DNA from: Humibacter ginsenosidimutans
GTDB lineage: Bacteria > Actinomycetota > Actinomycetes > Actinomycetales > Microbacteriaceae
NCBI RefSeq assembly: GCF_007859675.1
Contig: NZ_CP042305.1
Location: 620,001-684,000 of the forward strand
Length of the DNA: 64,000 bases
Reading direction: 5' to 3'
In this document: one piece after another, positions 1 to 10,059 of the stretch
How positions within the stretch are numbered: the first letter of the stretch is position 1
Layout of the letters: each line of letters opens with the position of its first letter
Position numbers and translations under genes: made by a program
Notes under the pieces: generated by a model
What the model was told of the DNA's origin: nothing
Databases searched by the model: none
What the model saw: the letters and a program-made list of their open reading frames with translations, nothing else

Positions 1-1362
1 CTACTCGAGGTAGTCGCGCAGCGACTGCGAGCGGGACGGGTGGCGGAGCTTGGCCATCGTCTTTGACTCGATCTGACGGATGCGCTCGCGCGTCACCCCG
101 AACGTGTCGCCGATCTGGTCGAGCGTCTTCGGCATCCCGTCACCGAGTCCGAAGCGCATGCGGATGACTCCGGCCTCGCGCTCCGAGAGCGAGTCGAGCA
201 GACTCTCCAGCTGCTTCTGCAGCATGGTGAAGCCGACGGCGTCGGCAGGAACGACGGCCTCGGTGTCCTCGATGAGGTCGCCGAACTCGCTGTCGCCGTC
301 CTCGCCGAGCGGGGTGTGCAGCGAGATCGGCTCACGACCGTACTTCTGCACCTCGACGACCTTCTCGGGCGTCATGTCGAGCTCGCGCGACAGCTCTTCC
401 GGCGTGGGCTCGCGTCCGAGATCCTGCAGCATCTGCCGCTGAACGCGCGCGAGCTTGTTGATGACCTCGACCATGTGCACCGGAATGCGGATGGTGCGGG
501 CCTGGTCGGCCATGGCGCGCGTGATCGCCTGGCGGATCCACCACGTCGCATACGTGGAGAACTTGAAGCCCTTCGTGTAGTCGAACTTCTCGACCGCACG
601 GATCAGACCGAGGTTGCCTTCCTGGATCAGGTCGAGGAACTGCATGCCGCGGCCCGTGTAGCGCTTGGCGAGCGAGACGACGAGACGCAGGTTCGCGCCC
701 AGCAGGTGACTCTTCGCACGCTGACCGTCACGAGCGACCCAGCCCAGGTCGCGACCGAGCTGCGAGCGCTTCTCCTGGTCGGTCATCGCACCGAGTTTCT
801 CCTCGGCGAACAGACCGGCCTCGATGCGCATCGCCAACTCGACCTCTTCGGCCGCGTTCAGCAGTGCGACCTTGCCGATCTGCTTCAGATAGTCCTTGAC
901 CGGGTCTGCGGTCGCGCCGGTGATCTGGGCGGAGTAGACCGGAACATCGTCTTCTTCGTCCGCCGCGCGCAGCACGATCGCGCCGGTCGGCAGGGGCTCG
1001 GCGGCCCCGCCGTCTGCGGCGTCGTTCTGCTTGGTGTTCTTGGAATCGCCCGAGGCGTCGGCCTCGGCGTCGTCCGTCGTCTCGTCGACCTCGTTCTCGA
1101 GCTCGGCGGGATCGATCTCTTCGTCGTCGCCTTCTTCCGCCGACTTCGACGGAGAGGCCTTGGACGATGCCTTGGCGGGAGAGGCCTTCTTCGTCGCAGT
1201 CTTGGCGCCTGCGGTCTTGGCCGCAGCGGACTTCGTCGCACCGGCACGCGCCGACGCCGTCTTCGGGGCCGCAGTCTTCGAAGCGGTACGGGTGCTCGCC
1301 GCCTTCTTGGCGCCGGTCGTGGGCTCCTCTACGGTGGGGGCGTCAGCCGTTTTGGTTGCCAT
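1..1362 (-). CDS. sigA: Primary RNA polymerase sigma factor SigA/RpoD
   Basis: This is the housekeeping sigma-70 factor, which directs core RNA polymerase to -10/-35 promoters. The product is 453 aa. About 140 residues of Lys/Ala/Thr-rich then acidic low-complexity sequence come first. They are followed by region 1.2 ([13 protein letters not shown]), region 2 with the -10 recognition helix ([17 protein letters not shown]), region 3, and region 4 with the -35 helix-turn-helix ([14 protein letters not shown]), ending SLRDYLE as is usual for RpoD/HrdB. I chose the ATG at 1362 because GGAAGG lies about 8 bases upstream; the frame stays open to 1536 but that extension looks non-coding. I could not resolve a convincing promoter in the 215 bases upstream. 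Confidence 0.97.
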   Translation of the reverse strand: MATKTADAPTVEEPTTGAKKAASTRTASKTAAPKTASARAGATKSAAAKTAGAKTATKKASPAKASSKASPSKSAEEGDDEEIDPAELENEVDETTDDAEADASGDSKNTKQNDAADGGAAEPLPTGAIVLRAADEEDDVPVYSAQITGATADPVKDYLKQIGKVALLNAAEEVELAMRIEAGLFAEEKLGAMTDQEKRSQLGRDLGWVARDGQRAKSHLLGANLRLVVSLAKRYTGRGMQFLDLIQEGNLGLIRAVEKFDYTKGFKFSTYATWWIRQAITRAMADQARTIRIPVHMVEVINKLARVQRQMLQDLGREPTPEELSRELDMTPEKVVEVQKYGREPISLHTPLGEDGDSEFGDLIEDTEAVVPADAVGFTMLQKQLESLLDSLSEREAGVIRMRFGLGDGMPKTLDQIGDTFGVTRERIRQIESKTMAKLRHPSRSQSLRDYLE

Positions 1363-1577
1363 GGAGTTCACCTTCCAGCCCTCTTCGACATCACGTGCAC
1401 GGTGTGCTTGTCGAGGGGGTTCGGGTCGCTTGCGGACACTATGAGGACCCATGTCAAGTCCTGTGCTCCACGGATGCTTCGTGCGACGCTGTCGACGCGA
1501 CTCTCGTGGTGCCCGAACGTGAACGGGTCCGATCATTGATTATTGCACGACTGGCTGACCGGTCCGCGCATGGCCGC

Positions 1578-2891
1578 TCAGTGGCGGCCCCGGTTCCAGC
1601 GCGCATTCAGTGCAACCCACAACGGACCCACTTCTATTCCCTCGTCGTCGAGGAGACGCTTGCGTGTGCGTCGTCGTGCGCCGACGAGGAACAGCACGCC
1701 GACGCCGACGACCACGAACTGCACGGCGAATGCGACGCGGAACCCGGCCAGTGTGTAGAGCGCGGTGTGCTCGAGCCGACTCTGCAGGTCGAGAAGCACG
1801 CCGATCAGGTAGATCATCACGAAGCTCGCCGCGAAGCCTCCCACGTTGACGAAGCCGTTCGCCGAGCCGAGCGAATGCAGCGGGTTCGACGTGCGGGCGA
1901 AGTCGAAGCCGATCATGGAACCGGGGCCTCCGGCGCCGATGACCGCGAGGAGCACCACGACGAGCCAGACAGGGGGCGTTCCCGGCCACAGGAGCATGAG
2001 CATCCACACCGCCGCCATCGCTGCGACGATTCCGAGCACGAGATTGCTGCGTCGAAACGGAAAGCGCGCGGTCAGGATGCCCAGCAAGGGCCCGACGACG
2101 AGCGCGGCGCTGACGATGATCGTGAGCATCCACGATGCCGCCGCCGGCGAATAGCCGAGTGCGAACACCATGAACGGGAATCCCCACATGAGTGCGAACA
2201 CGGTTCCGGATGACTGGGTCACGAAGTGGGACCAGAAGCCGAGTTGCGTGCCCGGTCGGGCGATGGAGACGCCCAGCTGCCGGAGCGACTGTCCCCACGT
2301 GGCGGGGCGAGGGCCTTCCTGCGCCCCGTGCGGCTTGTTGCGCACTGTGAGCAGGATCGCGACGAAGGCGACCACGGACACGCCGGCAGCGGAGAGGAAC
2401 GCGACTGTCCAGCCGTCCTCGTGCAGCAGAAGGGCGAACGGCACAGCGGAGAGCACCTGGCCGAGCTGGCCGATGTTGCCCACCCATTGCGAAAGCTGGG
2501 GCACCTGCCGTCCGGAGAACCATGAGTTCACGAGCCGGATGAGGCACGTGAAGATCATCGCGTCTCCCGCCCCGATCAGCACGCGGCCTGCGACGGCGAC
2601 GCCGATGACGTGCGAGAACGCGACGGTCACCTGGCCGGCCACCATGAGCGCGGTGCCGATGAGCATGAGCGCGCGCGGGCCGATCCTGTCGATCAGAACG
2701 CCGACGGGTATCTGCATGCCGGCGTAGACGACGAGCTGGAGCACCGCGAGCGTTGACAGCAGAGAGGCGTTCGAGTGGAAGCGCTCGGTGGCGGAGACGC
2801 CGGCGACGCCGACCGTCGTGCGCTGCATGACCGCGACCAGATACCCGAAGACGCCCGCGGCGAAGATGAGCCACGAGCGTACCGAATTCAC
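1578..2891 (-). CDS. Major facilitator superfamily transporter
   Basis: This is a 437-aa membrane protein with about 12 hydrophobic segments and the MFS loop motif after TM2 (GVLIDRIGPRA). It should be a secondary transporter in the cytoplasmic membrane; the substrate cannot be read from the sequence. It is transcribed toward sigA but is separated from it by 215 bases. The start is a GTG at 2891 with no Shine-Dalgarno sequence; instead TAACGT lies 7 bases upstream, so the mRNA is probably leaderless. An overlapping open frame in another phase (1540-2874) is Arg/His-rich and is judged a shadow. Confidence 0.85.
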   Translation of the reverse strand: MNSVRSWLIFAAGVFGYLVAVMQRTTVGVAGVSATERFHSNASLLSTLAVLQLVVYAGMQIPVGVLIDRIGPRALMLIGTALMVAGQVTVAFSHVIGVAVAGRVLIGAGDAMIFTCLIRLVNSWFSGRQVPQLSQWVGNIGQLGQVLSAVPFALLLHEDGWTVAFLSAAGVSVVAFVAILLTVRNKPHGAQEGPRPATWGQSLRQLGVSIARPGTQLGFWSHFVTQSSGTVFALMWGFPFMVFALGYSPAAASWMLTIIVSAALVVGPLLGILTARFPFRRSNLVLGIVAAMAAVWMLMLLWPGTPPVWLVVVLLAVIGAGGPGSMIGFDFARTSNPLHSLGSANGFVNVGGFAASFVMIYLIGVLLDLQSRLEHTALYTLAGFRVAFAVQFVVVGVGVLFLVGARRRTRKRLLDDEGIEVGPLWVALNARWNRGRH

Positions 2892-2898
2892 TTCGTCA

Positions 2899-2904
2899 AC
2901 GTTA
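2899..2904 (-). promoter_or_regulatory. -10 element of leaderless MFS transporter mRNA
   Basis: TAACGT on the minus strand is followed by 7 bases and then the GTG start codon. No -35 consensus or ribosome binding site is evident. Confidence 0.5.
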
Positions 2905-2944
2905 CGCGGAACTGCACGGCGCTCCGTTCAGCGCCTGCGCATGG

Positions 2945-3862
2945 TCAGGAGTCGTCGTCGCCTTTGCGGCGGTCCGCGAGAAAACTCTCGAGCTCGGCGG
3001 CGATCTCGTCAGCCGATGGCACCACGCCGTCGATCGACGTCAGGGGCGACTTCAACGGGCTGTCCTGCATGTAGGCGTCGTGTCGCTGCTCGAGCGCGCC
3101 GACGAGGCGTTCGAGCTCGGCGTTGCCTGCGACCTGTTCGTCGATGTTCGCGATGAACTCGCGGTTGTCTTCGCGCAGCTTCTCGGTCGGGAACAGCAGC
3201 CCCGTGGCGGAGCTGATGCTCTCGATCGCCGCGATGGCGGCGGCCGGATACTCGGTGTCGCCGAGGTAGTGAGGCACGAGCACCACGAACCCGACGGTCG
3301 ATGCCCCGACCTGCTGCAGGCGATATTCGATCAGGTGCATCGCGGTCGCAGGGGCCTGCGTGGTGGGACGCCAGACCGACATGGACTCGGTCAGGTCTTC
3401 CCGATTGCCGCTGACGGTGATCCCGATCGGCCTGGTGTGCGGCACGGGCATCGGAATGGCATGCATCCACACCGTCGATCGCACCTTGAGCAGCGACACC
3501 AGATCGAGCACCGCACTGCTGAACCGCTCCCACTGGAAGTCGGGCTCGTAACCGGTGAGCAGCAGGAACTGCTGGCCGACCTCGTCGCGCATCAGATACA
3601 GACTGAGCTGCGCGGGACGGTAGTCGGAGAGGTGATCCTGGTCGAACGTGATCACCGGACGACGTGCGCGATAGTCCAGCAGCTCGTCGGAATCGAAGCG
3701 TGCGATCTCCTCGGCCTCGAGCGTCTCGAGAAGGTAGGAATTGAGCTGCGAGACCGCGCCGCCGGCATCCGCGAAACCCGTCAGGGCCGCGACGAGATAC
3801 AGCCCGTCGGGCACAGTGTCCAGTGCCGTTCGGAGGTCGTAGAGCTCGCGCGGATCCTGCAT
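2945..3862 (-). CDS. PAC2 family protein
   Basis: The 305-aa product belongs to the PAC2 family (proteasome assembly chaperone-like fold), which is common in actinobacteria. Recognisable features are the N-terminal GLYLVAALTGFADAGGAVS segment and the conserved FDSDELLDYRARRP stretch that normally follows. The cellular role of bacterial PAC2 proteins is not firmly established; a link to Pup-proteasome biology has been suggested but is inference here, since no pup, prcAB or mpa gene is in the window. The gene is divergent from pepA, with 92 bases between starts. The ATG start has TAGCAT 6 bases upstream and no Shine-Dalgarno sequence. Confidence 0.88.
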   Translation of the reverse strand: MQDPRELYDLRTALDTVPDGLYLVAALTGFADAGGAVSQLNSYLLETLEAEEIARFDSDELLDYRARRPVITFDQDHLSDYRPAQLSLYLMRDEVGQQFLLLTGYEPDFQWERFSSAVLDLVSLLKVRSTVWMHAIPMPVPHTRPIGITVSGNREDLTESMSVWRPTTQAPATAMHLIEYRLQQVGASTVGFVVLVPHYLGDTEYPAAAIAAIESISSATGLLFPTEKLREDNREFIANIDEQVAGNAELERLVGALEQRHDAYMQDSPLKSPLTSIDGVVPSADEIAAELESFLADRRKGDDDS

Positions 3863-3868
3863 GTTTCC

Positions 3869-3874
3869 ATGCTA
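3869..3874 (-). promoter_or_regulatory. -10 element of leaderless PAC2 gene mRNA
   Basis: TAGCAT on the minus strand is followed by 6 bases and the ATG at 3862. It is paired with a similar divergent element for pepA 68 bases away. Confidence 0.5.
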
Positions 3875-3941
3875 GCCAGCGGCTCCCACGGCCCTCGGAC
3901 ACCTTGGCCATGCCCTCAGCGAACACGTCGCGCACCGGTCA

Positions 3942-3947
3942 TACCAT
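3942..3947 (+). promoter_or_regulatory. -10 element of leaderless pepA mRNA
   Basis: TACCAT is followed by 7 pyrimidine-rich bases (TCCTCCT, not a Shine-Dalgarno sequence) and then the ATG at 3955. Confidence 0.5.
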
Positions 3948-3954
3948 TCCTCCT

Positions 3955-5448
3955 ATGACTTCGCCTGTGCTCCGACTCGTCGATCGTGTTCCCACTCGTG
4001 AGGAGGGCGACGTTCTCGTTCTCTTCGTACAGGCGGCCGGCGAGGTGCCCGTCGTTCTCGGCAGGGAGACGGATGCCGTGCTCGTGGCGCAAGTGCGCGC
4101 GACGGGCCGCGCAGATCAGACGGTGCGCATCCCTGCCGGCGTGTTCGACGAGCGCCCCGTTCTCCTCGTCGGCGTCGGCTCGAGCGTCGACGCTTCGTCG
4201 CTGAGGGCGGCCGCAGGCGCCGCGGCCAGGGCGTCGGGCGGCGACATCCGGATGGTGCTGGATGCCGGCCCCGCGACCGAAGCGCAGCTCACCGCCCTGC
4301 TCGAGGGCGCCGCCCTCGGTGCCTACGTCTACGCCGGACGGCCCGTCTCCGCCGCTGACCGGCAGCCTGCGAAGGAGTTCGTCGTCGTCGGGTCGTCCGA
4401 CCGTGCCGACGCTCTGGTGGAACGCGCCGGCGTCGTCGCCGACGCCGTGGTTCTGACCCGTGACCTGGCGAACACACCTCCCTCCCAGCAGGGTCCCGAC
4501 GACCTCGCGCGTTCCGCGGTCGAGGCCGCCGACGGTTTGCCGATCGACGTGCGTGTGTGGGACGAAGCCGCCCTCGCCGAGGATGGCTTCGGGGGGATTC
4601 TCGGTGTGGGCAGCGGCTCCGTGCGGCCCCCGCGGTTGGTACGGCTGGACTACGCACCCGAGGGGGCACCGCGTCACCTCGCGCTGGTCGGCAAGGGCAT
4701 CACGTTCGACTCTGGCGGGCTCTCGCTGAAGCCGCCGGCATCCATGGTCGGAATGAAGTACGACATGGCCGGTGCGGCCTCGGTGCTGGCCGTCGTGACG
4801 GCTGTGGCCAGGCTGGGGCTGCCCGTGCACGTGACCGGGTGGATGTGCATCGCCGAGAACCTCCCATCGGGTTCGGCGATCCGGCCCAACGACGTGCTCA
4901 CCATCCGTGGCGGAACCCGTGTCGAGGTGCTCAACACCGATGCGGAGGGCCGTCTCGTGCTCGCCGACGGTCTGCAGGCGGCGACGGAGGAGCATCCCGA
5001 TGTCGTCATCGACATCGCCACGCTGACCGGCGCGCAGATCGTCGCACTCGGCACCAGATACTCGGCGGTCATGGGTGACGACGACGTGGTCGAGCGGCTG
5101 ACGGAGGCGGCGTCGGGCGCGGGAGAGCTCCTGTGGCCCATGCCTCTGCCGGGCGAGCTGCGGGCGCGACTCAACACCGAGGTGGCGGACATCGCGAACG
5201 CCACTCCCGGCAACTCCGCGGGCGGGATGCTGCTCGCCGGAGTGTTCCTGCGCGAGTTCGTCGGTCGGCGTTCCGACGTCGACAATGCGGTCACCGTGCC
5301 GTGGGCTCACCTGGACATCGCGGGGTCGGCGCAGAACGACGGCGCCGCATACGGCTACGTCGGCAAGGGCGCGACGGGCGTGCTGGTGCGCACGTTGGTC
5401 GACACCGCCGAATCGCTCGGCGTGCAGGAGTCGATCTCCGGTCGGTAG
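3955..5448 (+). CDS. pepA: Leucyl aminopeptidase (M17)
   Basis: This is a 497-aa M17 cytosolic aminopeptidase that removes N-terminal residues from peptides using two metal ions. The metal-binding and catalytic core is intact: VGKGITFDSGG carries the Lys and Asp ligands, and NTDAEGRLVLADGL carries the family signature with further Asp/Glu ligands and the catalytic Arg. The length is typical. The frame is open back to 3823, but the ATG at 3955 gives the normal N-terminus (MTSPVLRLVDRV) and sits 7 bases after a -10-like TACCAT. A short inverted repeat GGCAGG/CCTGCC at 5461-5477, without a T tract, follows the gene. Confidence 0.95.
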   Translation: MTSPVLRLVDRVPTREEGDVLVLFVQAAGEVPVVLGRETDAVLVAQVRATGRADQTVRIPAGVFDERPVLLVGVGSSVDASSLRAAAGAAARASGGDIRMVLDAGPATEAQLTALLEGAALGAYVYAGRPVSAADRQPAKEFVVVGSSDRADALVERAGVVADAVVLTRDLANTPPSQQGPDDLARSAVEAADGLPIDVRVWDEAALAEDGFGGILGVGSGSVRPPRLVRLDYAPEGAPRHLALVGKGITFDSGGLSLKPPASMVGMKYDMAGAASVLAVVTAVARLGLPVHVTGWMCIAENLPSGSAIRPNDVLTIRGGTRVEVLNTDAEGRLVLADGLQAATEEHPDVVIDIATLTGAQIVALGTRYSAVMGDDDVVERLTEAASGAGELLWPMPLPGELRARLNTEVADIANATPGNSAGGMLLAGVFLREFVGRRSDVDNAVTVPWAHLDIAGSAQNDGAAYGYVGKGATGVLVRTLVDTAESLGVQESISGR

Positions 5449-5555
5449 TAGGGTCGTAGGGGCAGGAACCGCCTGCCGAAATGACGGCCGCCTGCCATCG
5501 AACACACTCGCTTGTCGGCGGTGACGTCCCACATCCCGACCCGAGGAGTGAATGG

Positions 5556-6929
5556 GTGTCTGAGCAGAACTTCGACGTCGTTGTTCTGGGAGGCGGGAGC
5601 GGAGGCTACGCGGCGGCATTGCGCGCGAGCGAACTCGGCTTCTCCGTCGCCCTGATCGAGAAGGACAAGGTCGGAGGGACCTGCCTGCACCGCGGATGCA
5701 TCCCGACCAAGGCGCTTCTCCACTCTGCCGAAGTCGCCGACTCCGCACGTGATTCCTCGAAGTTCGGCGTCTCCGCGACGTTCGAGGGCATCGACATCGA
5801 CGCCGTCACCGCCTACCGCGAGGGCGTCGTCGCGAAGAAGTACAAAGGCCTGCAGGGCCTGGTGAAGGCACGGGGCATCACGACAGTCGACGGCGAAGGC
5901 CGCCTGGTCGCGCCGAAGACCGTCCGAGTCGGTGACGTCGACTACGTCGGAAAGAACGTCGTGCTGGCCACGGGATCGTACTCGAGATCGCTGTCCGGTC
6001 TGGAGATCGGCGGCCGGGTGATCACGAGCGAGCAGGCCTTGCAGCTCGACTTCGTGCCGAAGAAGGTCGCCGTGCTCGGCGGCGGTGTGATCGGTGTGGA
6101 GTTCGCGAGCGTCTGGAAGTCGTTCGGCGCCGACGTCACGATCATCGAGGCGCTCCCCCACCTGGTCCCCAACGAGGACGAGTCGATCAGCAAGTCGCTC
6201 GAGCGCGCGTTCCGTCGCCGCGACATCGACTTCCGTCTCGGCGTTCGGTTCCAGGGCGTGACGCAGAACGACGACGGTGTCGTCATCACGCTGGAGAACG
6301 GCGACACGGTCGATGCGGAGCTGCTGCTCGTCGCGGTCGGACGCGGCCCCGTCACCGCCGGACTCGGCTACGAGGAGGCGGGCATCACCATCGATCGCGG
6401 ATTCGTGATCACCGATGAGCGGCTGCACACCGGCGTCGAGGGCGTCTACGCGGTCGGCGACATCGTTCCCGGCCTTCAGCTCGCGCACCGCGGCTTCCAG
6501 CAGGGCATCTTCGTCGCGGAGGAGATCGCGGGTCTGAACCCCATCGTCGTCGACGACGTCAACATCCCGAAGGTCACGTACTGCGACCCCGAGGTGGCGT
6601 CCATCGGATTGAGCCAGGCCAAGGCCGAAGCCCAGTACGGCAAGGATGCCGTGACCTCCTACGACTACAGCCTCGCAGGCAACGGCAAGAGCGAGATCAT
6701 CGGCACCACGGGATCCGTGAAGGTCGTCCGCGTGGTCGACGGTCCCGTCGTCGGCGTGCACATGATCGGTGCTCGCGTCGGCGAGCTCATCGGTGAGGCG
6801 CAGCTCGCGGTCAACTGGGAGGCCTACCCCGAGGACATCGCGCCGTTCATCCACGCGCACCCGACGCAGAACGAGTCGCTCGGTGAGGCTTTCCTCTACC
6901 TGGCGGGCAAGCCGCTCCACACGCTCTGA
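5556..6929 (+). CDS. lpd: Dihydrolipoyl dehydrogenase (E3)
   Basis: This is a 457-aa FAD flavoprotein that reoxidises the lipoyl groups of 2-oxoacid dehydrogenase complexes and reduces NAD+. FAD-binding GGGSGGYAAALRASE is at the N-terminus, the redox-active disulfide is Cys43/Cys48 (GGTCLHRGCIP), the NAD-binding GGGVIGVEFASV is in the middle, and the C-terminal HAHPTQNESLGEAF supplies the catalytic His-Glu dyad. The start is GTG at 5556, chosen because GAGGAG lies 7 bases upstream; the frame is open to 5481. The E2 gene follows 69 bases downstream, so this is a lpd-sucB pair. Confidence 0.96.
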   Translation: MSEQNFDVVVLGGGSGGYAAALRASELGFSVALIEKDKVGGTCLHRGCIPTKALLHSAEVADSARDSSKFGVSATFEGIDIDAVTAYREGVVAKKYKGLQGLVKARGITTVDGEGRLVAPKTVRVGDVDYVGKNVVLATGSYSRSLSGLEIGGRVITSEQALQLDFVPKKVAVLGGGVIGVEFASVWKSFGADVTIIEALPHLVPNEDESISKSLERAFRRRDIDFRLGVRFQGVTQNDDGVVITLENGDTVDAELLLVAVGRGPVTAGLGYEEAGITIDRGFVITDERLHTGVEGVYAVGDIVPGLQLAHRGFQQGIFVAEEIAGLNPIVVDDVNIPKVTYCDPEVASIGLSQAKAEAQYGKDAVTSYDYSLAGNGKSEIIGTTGSVKVVRVVDGPVVGVHMIGARVGELIGEAQLAVNWEAYPEDIAPFIHAHPTQNESLGEAFLYLAGKPLHTL

Positions 6930-6998
6930 TCCACGAGCGCACGACGGCCACTGCAATAAGCTTTCGAACGAAAACGCATTCCTGAAGGAGACATAGTC

Positions 6999-8465
6999 AT
7001 GAGCGAATCCGTCAGCCTCCCGGCACTCGGTGAGAGTGTCACGGAAGGCACGGTAACCCGCTGGCTCAAGCAGGTGGGCGACCGCGTGGAGGTCGACGAG
7101 CCGCTGCTCGAAGTGTCGACCGACAAGGTCGACACCGAGATCCCGTCGCCCGTGGCCGGCGTCGTGGAGCAGATCCTCGTGCAGGAGGACGAGACGGTGG
7201 AGGTCGGCACGGCACTCGTGACGATCGGTGACGGTTCCGGCGCCGGCGCAGCACCTGCAGAAGAGCCGGCTGCCGAGGCTCCCGCGCAGGCGGATGCTCC
7301 TGCTCAGCCCGAGGCTCCTGCACCGGTCGAGGCCCCCGCTCAGCCGGAGTCGCCCGCGCCCGCGGAGGCGGCTGCTCCAGCCGAGGCGCAGGCACCGGTC
7401 GTGGCACCCGAACAGGCGCAGGCCCCAGTCGCGGCGCCCGAACCGGTTGCGGCTCCCGAGCCCGTCCAGCAGCCGGCGGTTCCTTCACCGGAGCCCGTTG
7501 CTGCTCCGGCGCCCGCAGCACCGGCAGCACCCGCTCCGGCTGCCGCACCGGCGGCATCCGGCGGATCGCACGCCGGGGCCGGATACGTCACCCCCATCGT
7601 CCGCAAGCTCGCGAACGAGCAGGGTGTCGACCTCGCGACGGTCACGGGCACGGGCGTCGGCGGCCGAATCCGCAAGCAGGACGTGCTGACCGCCGGTTCC
7701 GCTCCGATCCAGGCTGCGGCGGCCCAGGCCACGAAGCTCGAGACCTCGCCGCTGCGCGGAACCGTGCAACCGATGTCGCGACTGCGCAAGGTGGTCGCAG
7801 ACCGCGCCGTCGTCTCGATGCAGAACTCCGCTCAGCTGACCACCGTCGTCGAGGTCGACGTGACCAAGGTCGCGGCGCTGCGCACGAGCGTCAAGGGCGA
7901 GTTCGAGAAGGCGACGGGCACCAAGCTGTCGTTCCTGCCGTTCTTCACCCTCGCGGCCGCCGAGGCGCTCAAGGCATACCCGGTCATCAACGCGACGGTC
8001 GACGGCGAGAACATCGTCTACCCCGACCACGAGAACATCTCGATCGCCGTCGACACCGAGCGCGGCCTGCTCACCCCCGTGGTCCGCGGAGCCGGCGAGC
8101 TCACGATCGCGCAGCTGTCCCAGCAGATCGCCGATCTGGCCCAGCGCACCCGCGACAACAAGCTCAAGCCCGACGAGCTGGCAGGCGGGACGTTCACCGT
8201 CACCAACACCGGTTCGCGCGGCGCGCTGTTCGACACGCCCCTCGTGTTCCTGCCTCAGGTGGCCATCCTCGGCACGGGCATCGTGACCAAGAAGCCGGTC
8301 GTGGTGCAGGCAGACGGTGCGGACGCCATCGCGATCCGGTCGGTCGTCTACCTCGCGCTGTCGTACGACCACCGCATCGTCGACGGTGCGGATGCCGCGC
8401 GCTTCCTCGTCGCGGTGAAGAACCGTCTCGAAGAGGCGGCGTTCGAGCCCGACCTCGGAATCTGA
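6999..8465 (+). CDS. sucB: 2-oxoacid dehydrogenase E2 (dihydrolipoamide acyl/succinyltransferase)
   Basis: This is the E2 core protein of a 2-oxoacid dehydrogenase complex, 488 aa. Domains in order are one lipoyl domain (residues 1-80, lipoyl Lys43 in [11 protein letters not shown]), a long Ala/Pro/Glu-rich flexible linker (about 85-185), a peripheral subunit-binding domain ([19 protein letters not shown]), and a catalytic acyltransferase domain ending with the HxxxDG active site (SYDHRIVDG, His458/Asp462). M. tuberculosis DlaT in the same gene context serves pyruvate dehydrogenase, so the substrate (succinyl or acetyl) is not settled by sequence. GAAGGAG lies before the ATG. The linker's proline-alanine repetitiveness is normal for E2. 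Confidence 0.93.
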   Translation: MSESVSLPALGESVTEGTVTRWLKQVGDRVEVDEPLLEVSTDKVDTEIPSPVAGVVEQILVQEDETVEVGTALVTIGDGSGAGAAPAEEPAAEAPAQADAPAQPEAPAPVEAPAQPESPAPAEAAAPAEAQAPVVAPEQAQAPVAAPEPVAAPEPVQQPAVPSPEPVAAPAPAAPAAPAPAAAPAASGGSHAGAGYVTPIVRKLANEQGVDLATVTGTGVGGRIRKQDVLTAGSAPIQAAAAQATKLETSPLRGTVQPMSRLRKVVADRAVVSMQNSAQLTTVVEVDVTKVAALRTSVKGEFEKATGTKLSFLPFFTLAAAEALKAYPVINATVDGENIVYPDHENISIAVDTERGLLTPVVRGAGELTIAQLSQQIADLAQRTRDNKLKPDELAGGTFTVTNTGSRGALFDTPLVFLPQVAILGTGIVTKKPVVVQADGADAIAIRSVVYLALSYDHRIVDGADAARFLVAVKNRLEEAAFEPDLGI

Positions 8466-8493
8466 GCGGCTGCGCCCGTCAGGGCGCACTCAG
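8462..8493. terminator. Bidirectional hairpin between convergent sucB and pseudokinase gene
   Basis: TGCGCCC (8471-8477) and GGGCGCA (8482-8488) form a 7-bp stem with a GTCA loop, extended across a 4-base bulge by CTGAG/CTCAG. It covers the stop codons of both convergent genes. There is no T tract. Confidence 0.5.
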
Positions 8494-9947
8494 TTAGCGA
8501 ACATCGCGCGAAGGCGCCAGCCGGCTTCGGTCCTGATCACCAGGGCTGAAGCCGGCTTCGTCGTTGCAGCATCGATCGGCGCGATGGCGATGACAGCGGT
8601 GTCCCCCAACGATTCGACCAACGACAACTGGGAGGGCTGCGGCGCTGCGGCAGGAGCGACCTTGCCTGCGATGAGCGCTGCGTCGGCCGCGTACAGGGGC
8701 GAGTCGGTCTGATCGGAATCGACGAGACACGACACGGCATGTCGTTCGAGACAGCCCTGCCGAAGCAGGAACAGCGCGGCGGCCGCGCGCACCGGATCGT
8801 CGGGTGCCGGCGGGGTCGAGGAGCTCGTTCCGGCTGTCGCCGTCGGAGCGTCGGAAGCGTGCCGGGCAGCGGGGGTGACAGCGGTCGTCGTCGACGTGTC
8901 GGGTGTCGTCGGTGAAGCCTTGGAGGCCGCGGCTCCGTCATCCGGCGGCCCTGGCAGCGCGACCAACGCGACGACGGTGAGCAGCGCCGCAGCGCCGACA
9001 GCGATCGCGGCCGGGCGACGATGCCGGGACAGCAGCGTCGTGAGACGGCGCCGCGCGGCATCCGCCACACCGTGCTCCAGCAGCTGCGTCGCGGTTCCCA
9101 AGAGCCCGTTCGGCTTCGACGCAGCGCCTTCTCGAACCGGTTCCAGTGGCGTCTGAGCGGGCTGGGGCTCAACGCGCAGAGGAACGACGGCGGGAGCACC
9201 GGGCGAGCCGCTCGAGAGGGAGACCGGGGCCGCCGGTCCGAGGGCGAACAGGGCATCCTCGACGTGCATGGCGGCGTCTGCCACCTCCTCCGGTCTCGAC
9301 CTGTCGAGGAGGCGAGCGAGCGCTGCGCCCACCCTCTCGCCCTCACGCGGGTCGAGGTCGACAGCCTTGGCCAAGGTCGCGGCGATGATGCCCTTGCACC
9401 CTGCCCAGTCGGCAAGGATGCCCTCCGGCGTCGCCGGAACGCTCGCACCGAATCCGAGCAGCACAGGGCATCCGGCAGCGTCGAATCGAATGCTCGACGA
9501 CGAGACCCCACCGTGCACCCATCCCGCGACGTGCACAGCTCGGACGGCGCGCACGACGGAGGCGCAGACCGTCACGCACTCCCCCACCTCCACGACGGAT
9601 CGCTCGCCGAGCCAGTGGACGAGGCTCGGGCCGGTGAGGCGCTCGAGCACCAGCGAGACCGGTCGACGGGCTGTCGCCGAGACGTCGACGAGTTCGACCA
9701 CGTGCGGTGAGACGATCGCCGTGAGCGCATCGGCCTCGTTCCTGATCCGAGCGGGCTCGACAGTGGTGTCGTACACCTTGACGACGACCTCGCCGTTATC
9801 TCCCGTGGCCAGATAGGCGGTCGCGTGGCTGCCGCGTCCGAGCGCACGCAGGAGTCGGTACCCGCCCAGTTCGTCCCACACGTCGCTCGCGTCACCGGTG
9901 CCGACGCTGCCCGCCGCGGGCGTTCTTTCGCCTCGTCTTCCAACCAT
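8490..9947 (-). CDS. Membrane-anchored protein kinase-like protein (predicted pseudokinase)
   Basis: The 485-aa product has a Ser/Thr-kinase fold at the N-terminus: glycine loop [13 protein letters not shown] and a beta-3 lysine in VVVKVYD. Catalytic residues are lost: the HRD loop reads [10 protein letters not shown] (Asp replaced by Gly, Asn by Ser) and the DFG position reads GFGAS. One membrane segment follows ([18 protein letters not shown]), then a Thr/Ala/Pro linker and an outside domain of about 100 residues with two cysteines. It is probably a regulatory or scaffold protein rather than an enzyme. It lies between sucB and lipB on the opposite strand. The start is uncertain: ATG 9947 has AAGG upstream, and an in-frame ATG at 10016 is possible. 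Confidence 0.8.
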   Translation of the reverse strand: MVGRRGERTPAAGSVGTGDASDVWDELGGYRLLRALGRGSHATAYLATGDNGEVVVKVYDTTVEPARIRNEADALTAIVSPHVVELVDVSATARRPVSLVLERLTGPSLVHWLGERSVVEVGECVTVCASVVRAVRAVHVAGWVHGGVSSSSIRFDAAGCPVLLGFGASVPATPEGILADWAGCKGIIAATLAKAVDLDPREGERVGAALARLLDRSRPEEVADAAMHVEDALFALGPAAPVSLSSGSPGAPAVVPLRVEPQPAQTPLEPVREGAASKPNGLLGTATQLLEHGVADAARRRLTTLLSRHRRPAAIAVGAAALLTVVALVALPGPPDDGAAASKASPTTPDTSTTTAVTPAARHASDAPTATAGTSSSTPPAPDDPVRAAAALFLLRQGCLERHAVSCLVDSDQTDSPLYAADAALIAGKVAPAAAPQPSQLSLVESLGDTAVIAIAPIDAATTKPASALVIRTEAGWRLRAMFAN

Positions 9948-10046
9948 GAGACCAGCCTTTCGGGCGGCGGCGACGTGCCGGACGACGACGGTCGCATCTG
10001 TCGGATGCGATGGCATCCTGCGTCATGGGGACGAGGAGAGAGCCGA

Positions 10047-10052
10047 TAGACT
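10047..10052 (+). promoter_or_regulatory. -10 element of leaderless lipB mRNA
   Basis: TAGACT is followed by 7 bases and the GTG at 10060. It drives the lipB-lipA pair. Confidence 0.5.
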
Positions 10053-10059
10053 CGAGCCC

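Noticed and set aside
1452..1457. TTGACA hexamer (minus strand) upstream of sigA
   Set aside because: No -10 element lies at 16-18 bases; the nearest TAnnnT (TAGTGT) is only 10 bases away, so I do not call a promoter.
1540..2874. Alternative frame over the MFS gene
   Set aside because: The other frame (1578-2891) has regular hydrophobic segments and an MFS motif; this one is Arg/His-rich.
7240..7560. Repetitive Ala/Pro coding stretch looking like a tandem repeat
   Set aside because: It is the flexible linker of the E2 protein; such composition is normal and the units are not regular enough to call a DNA repeat.
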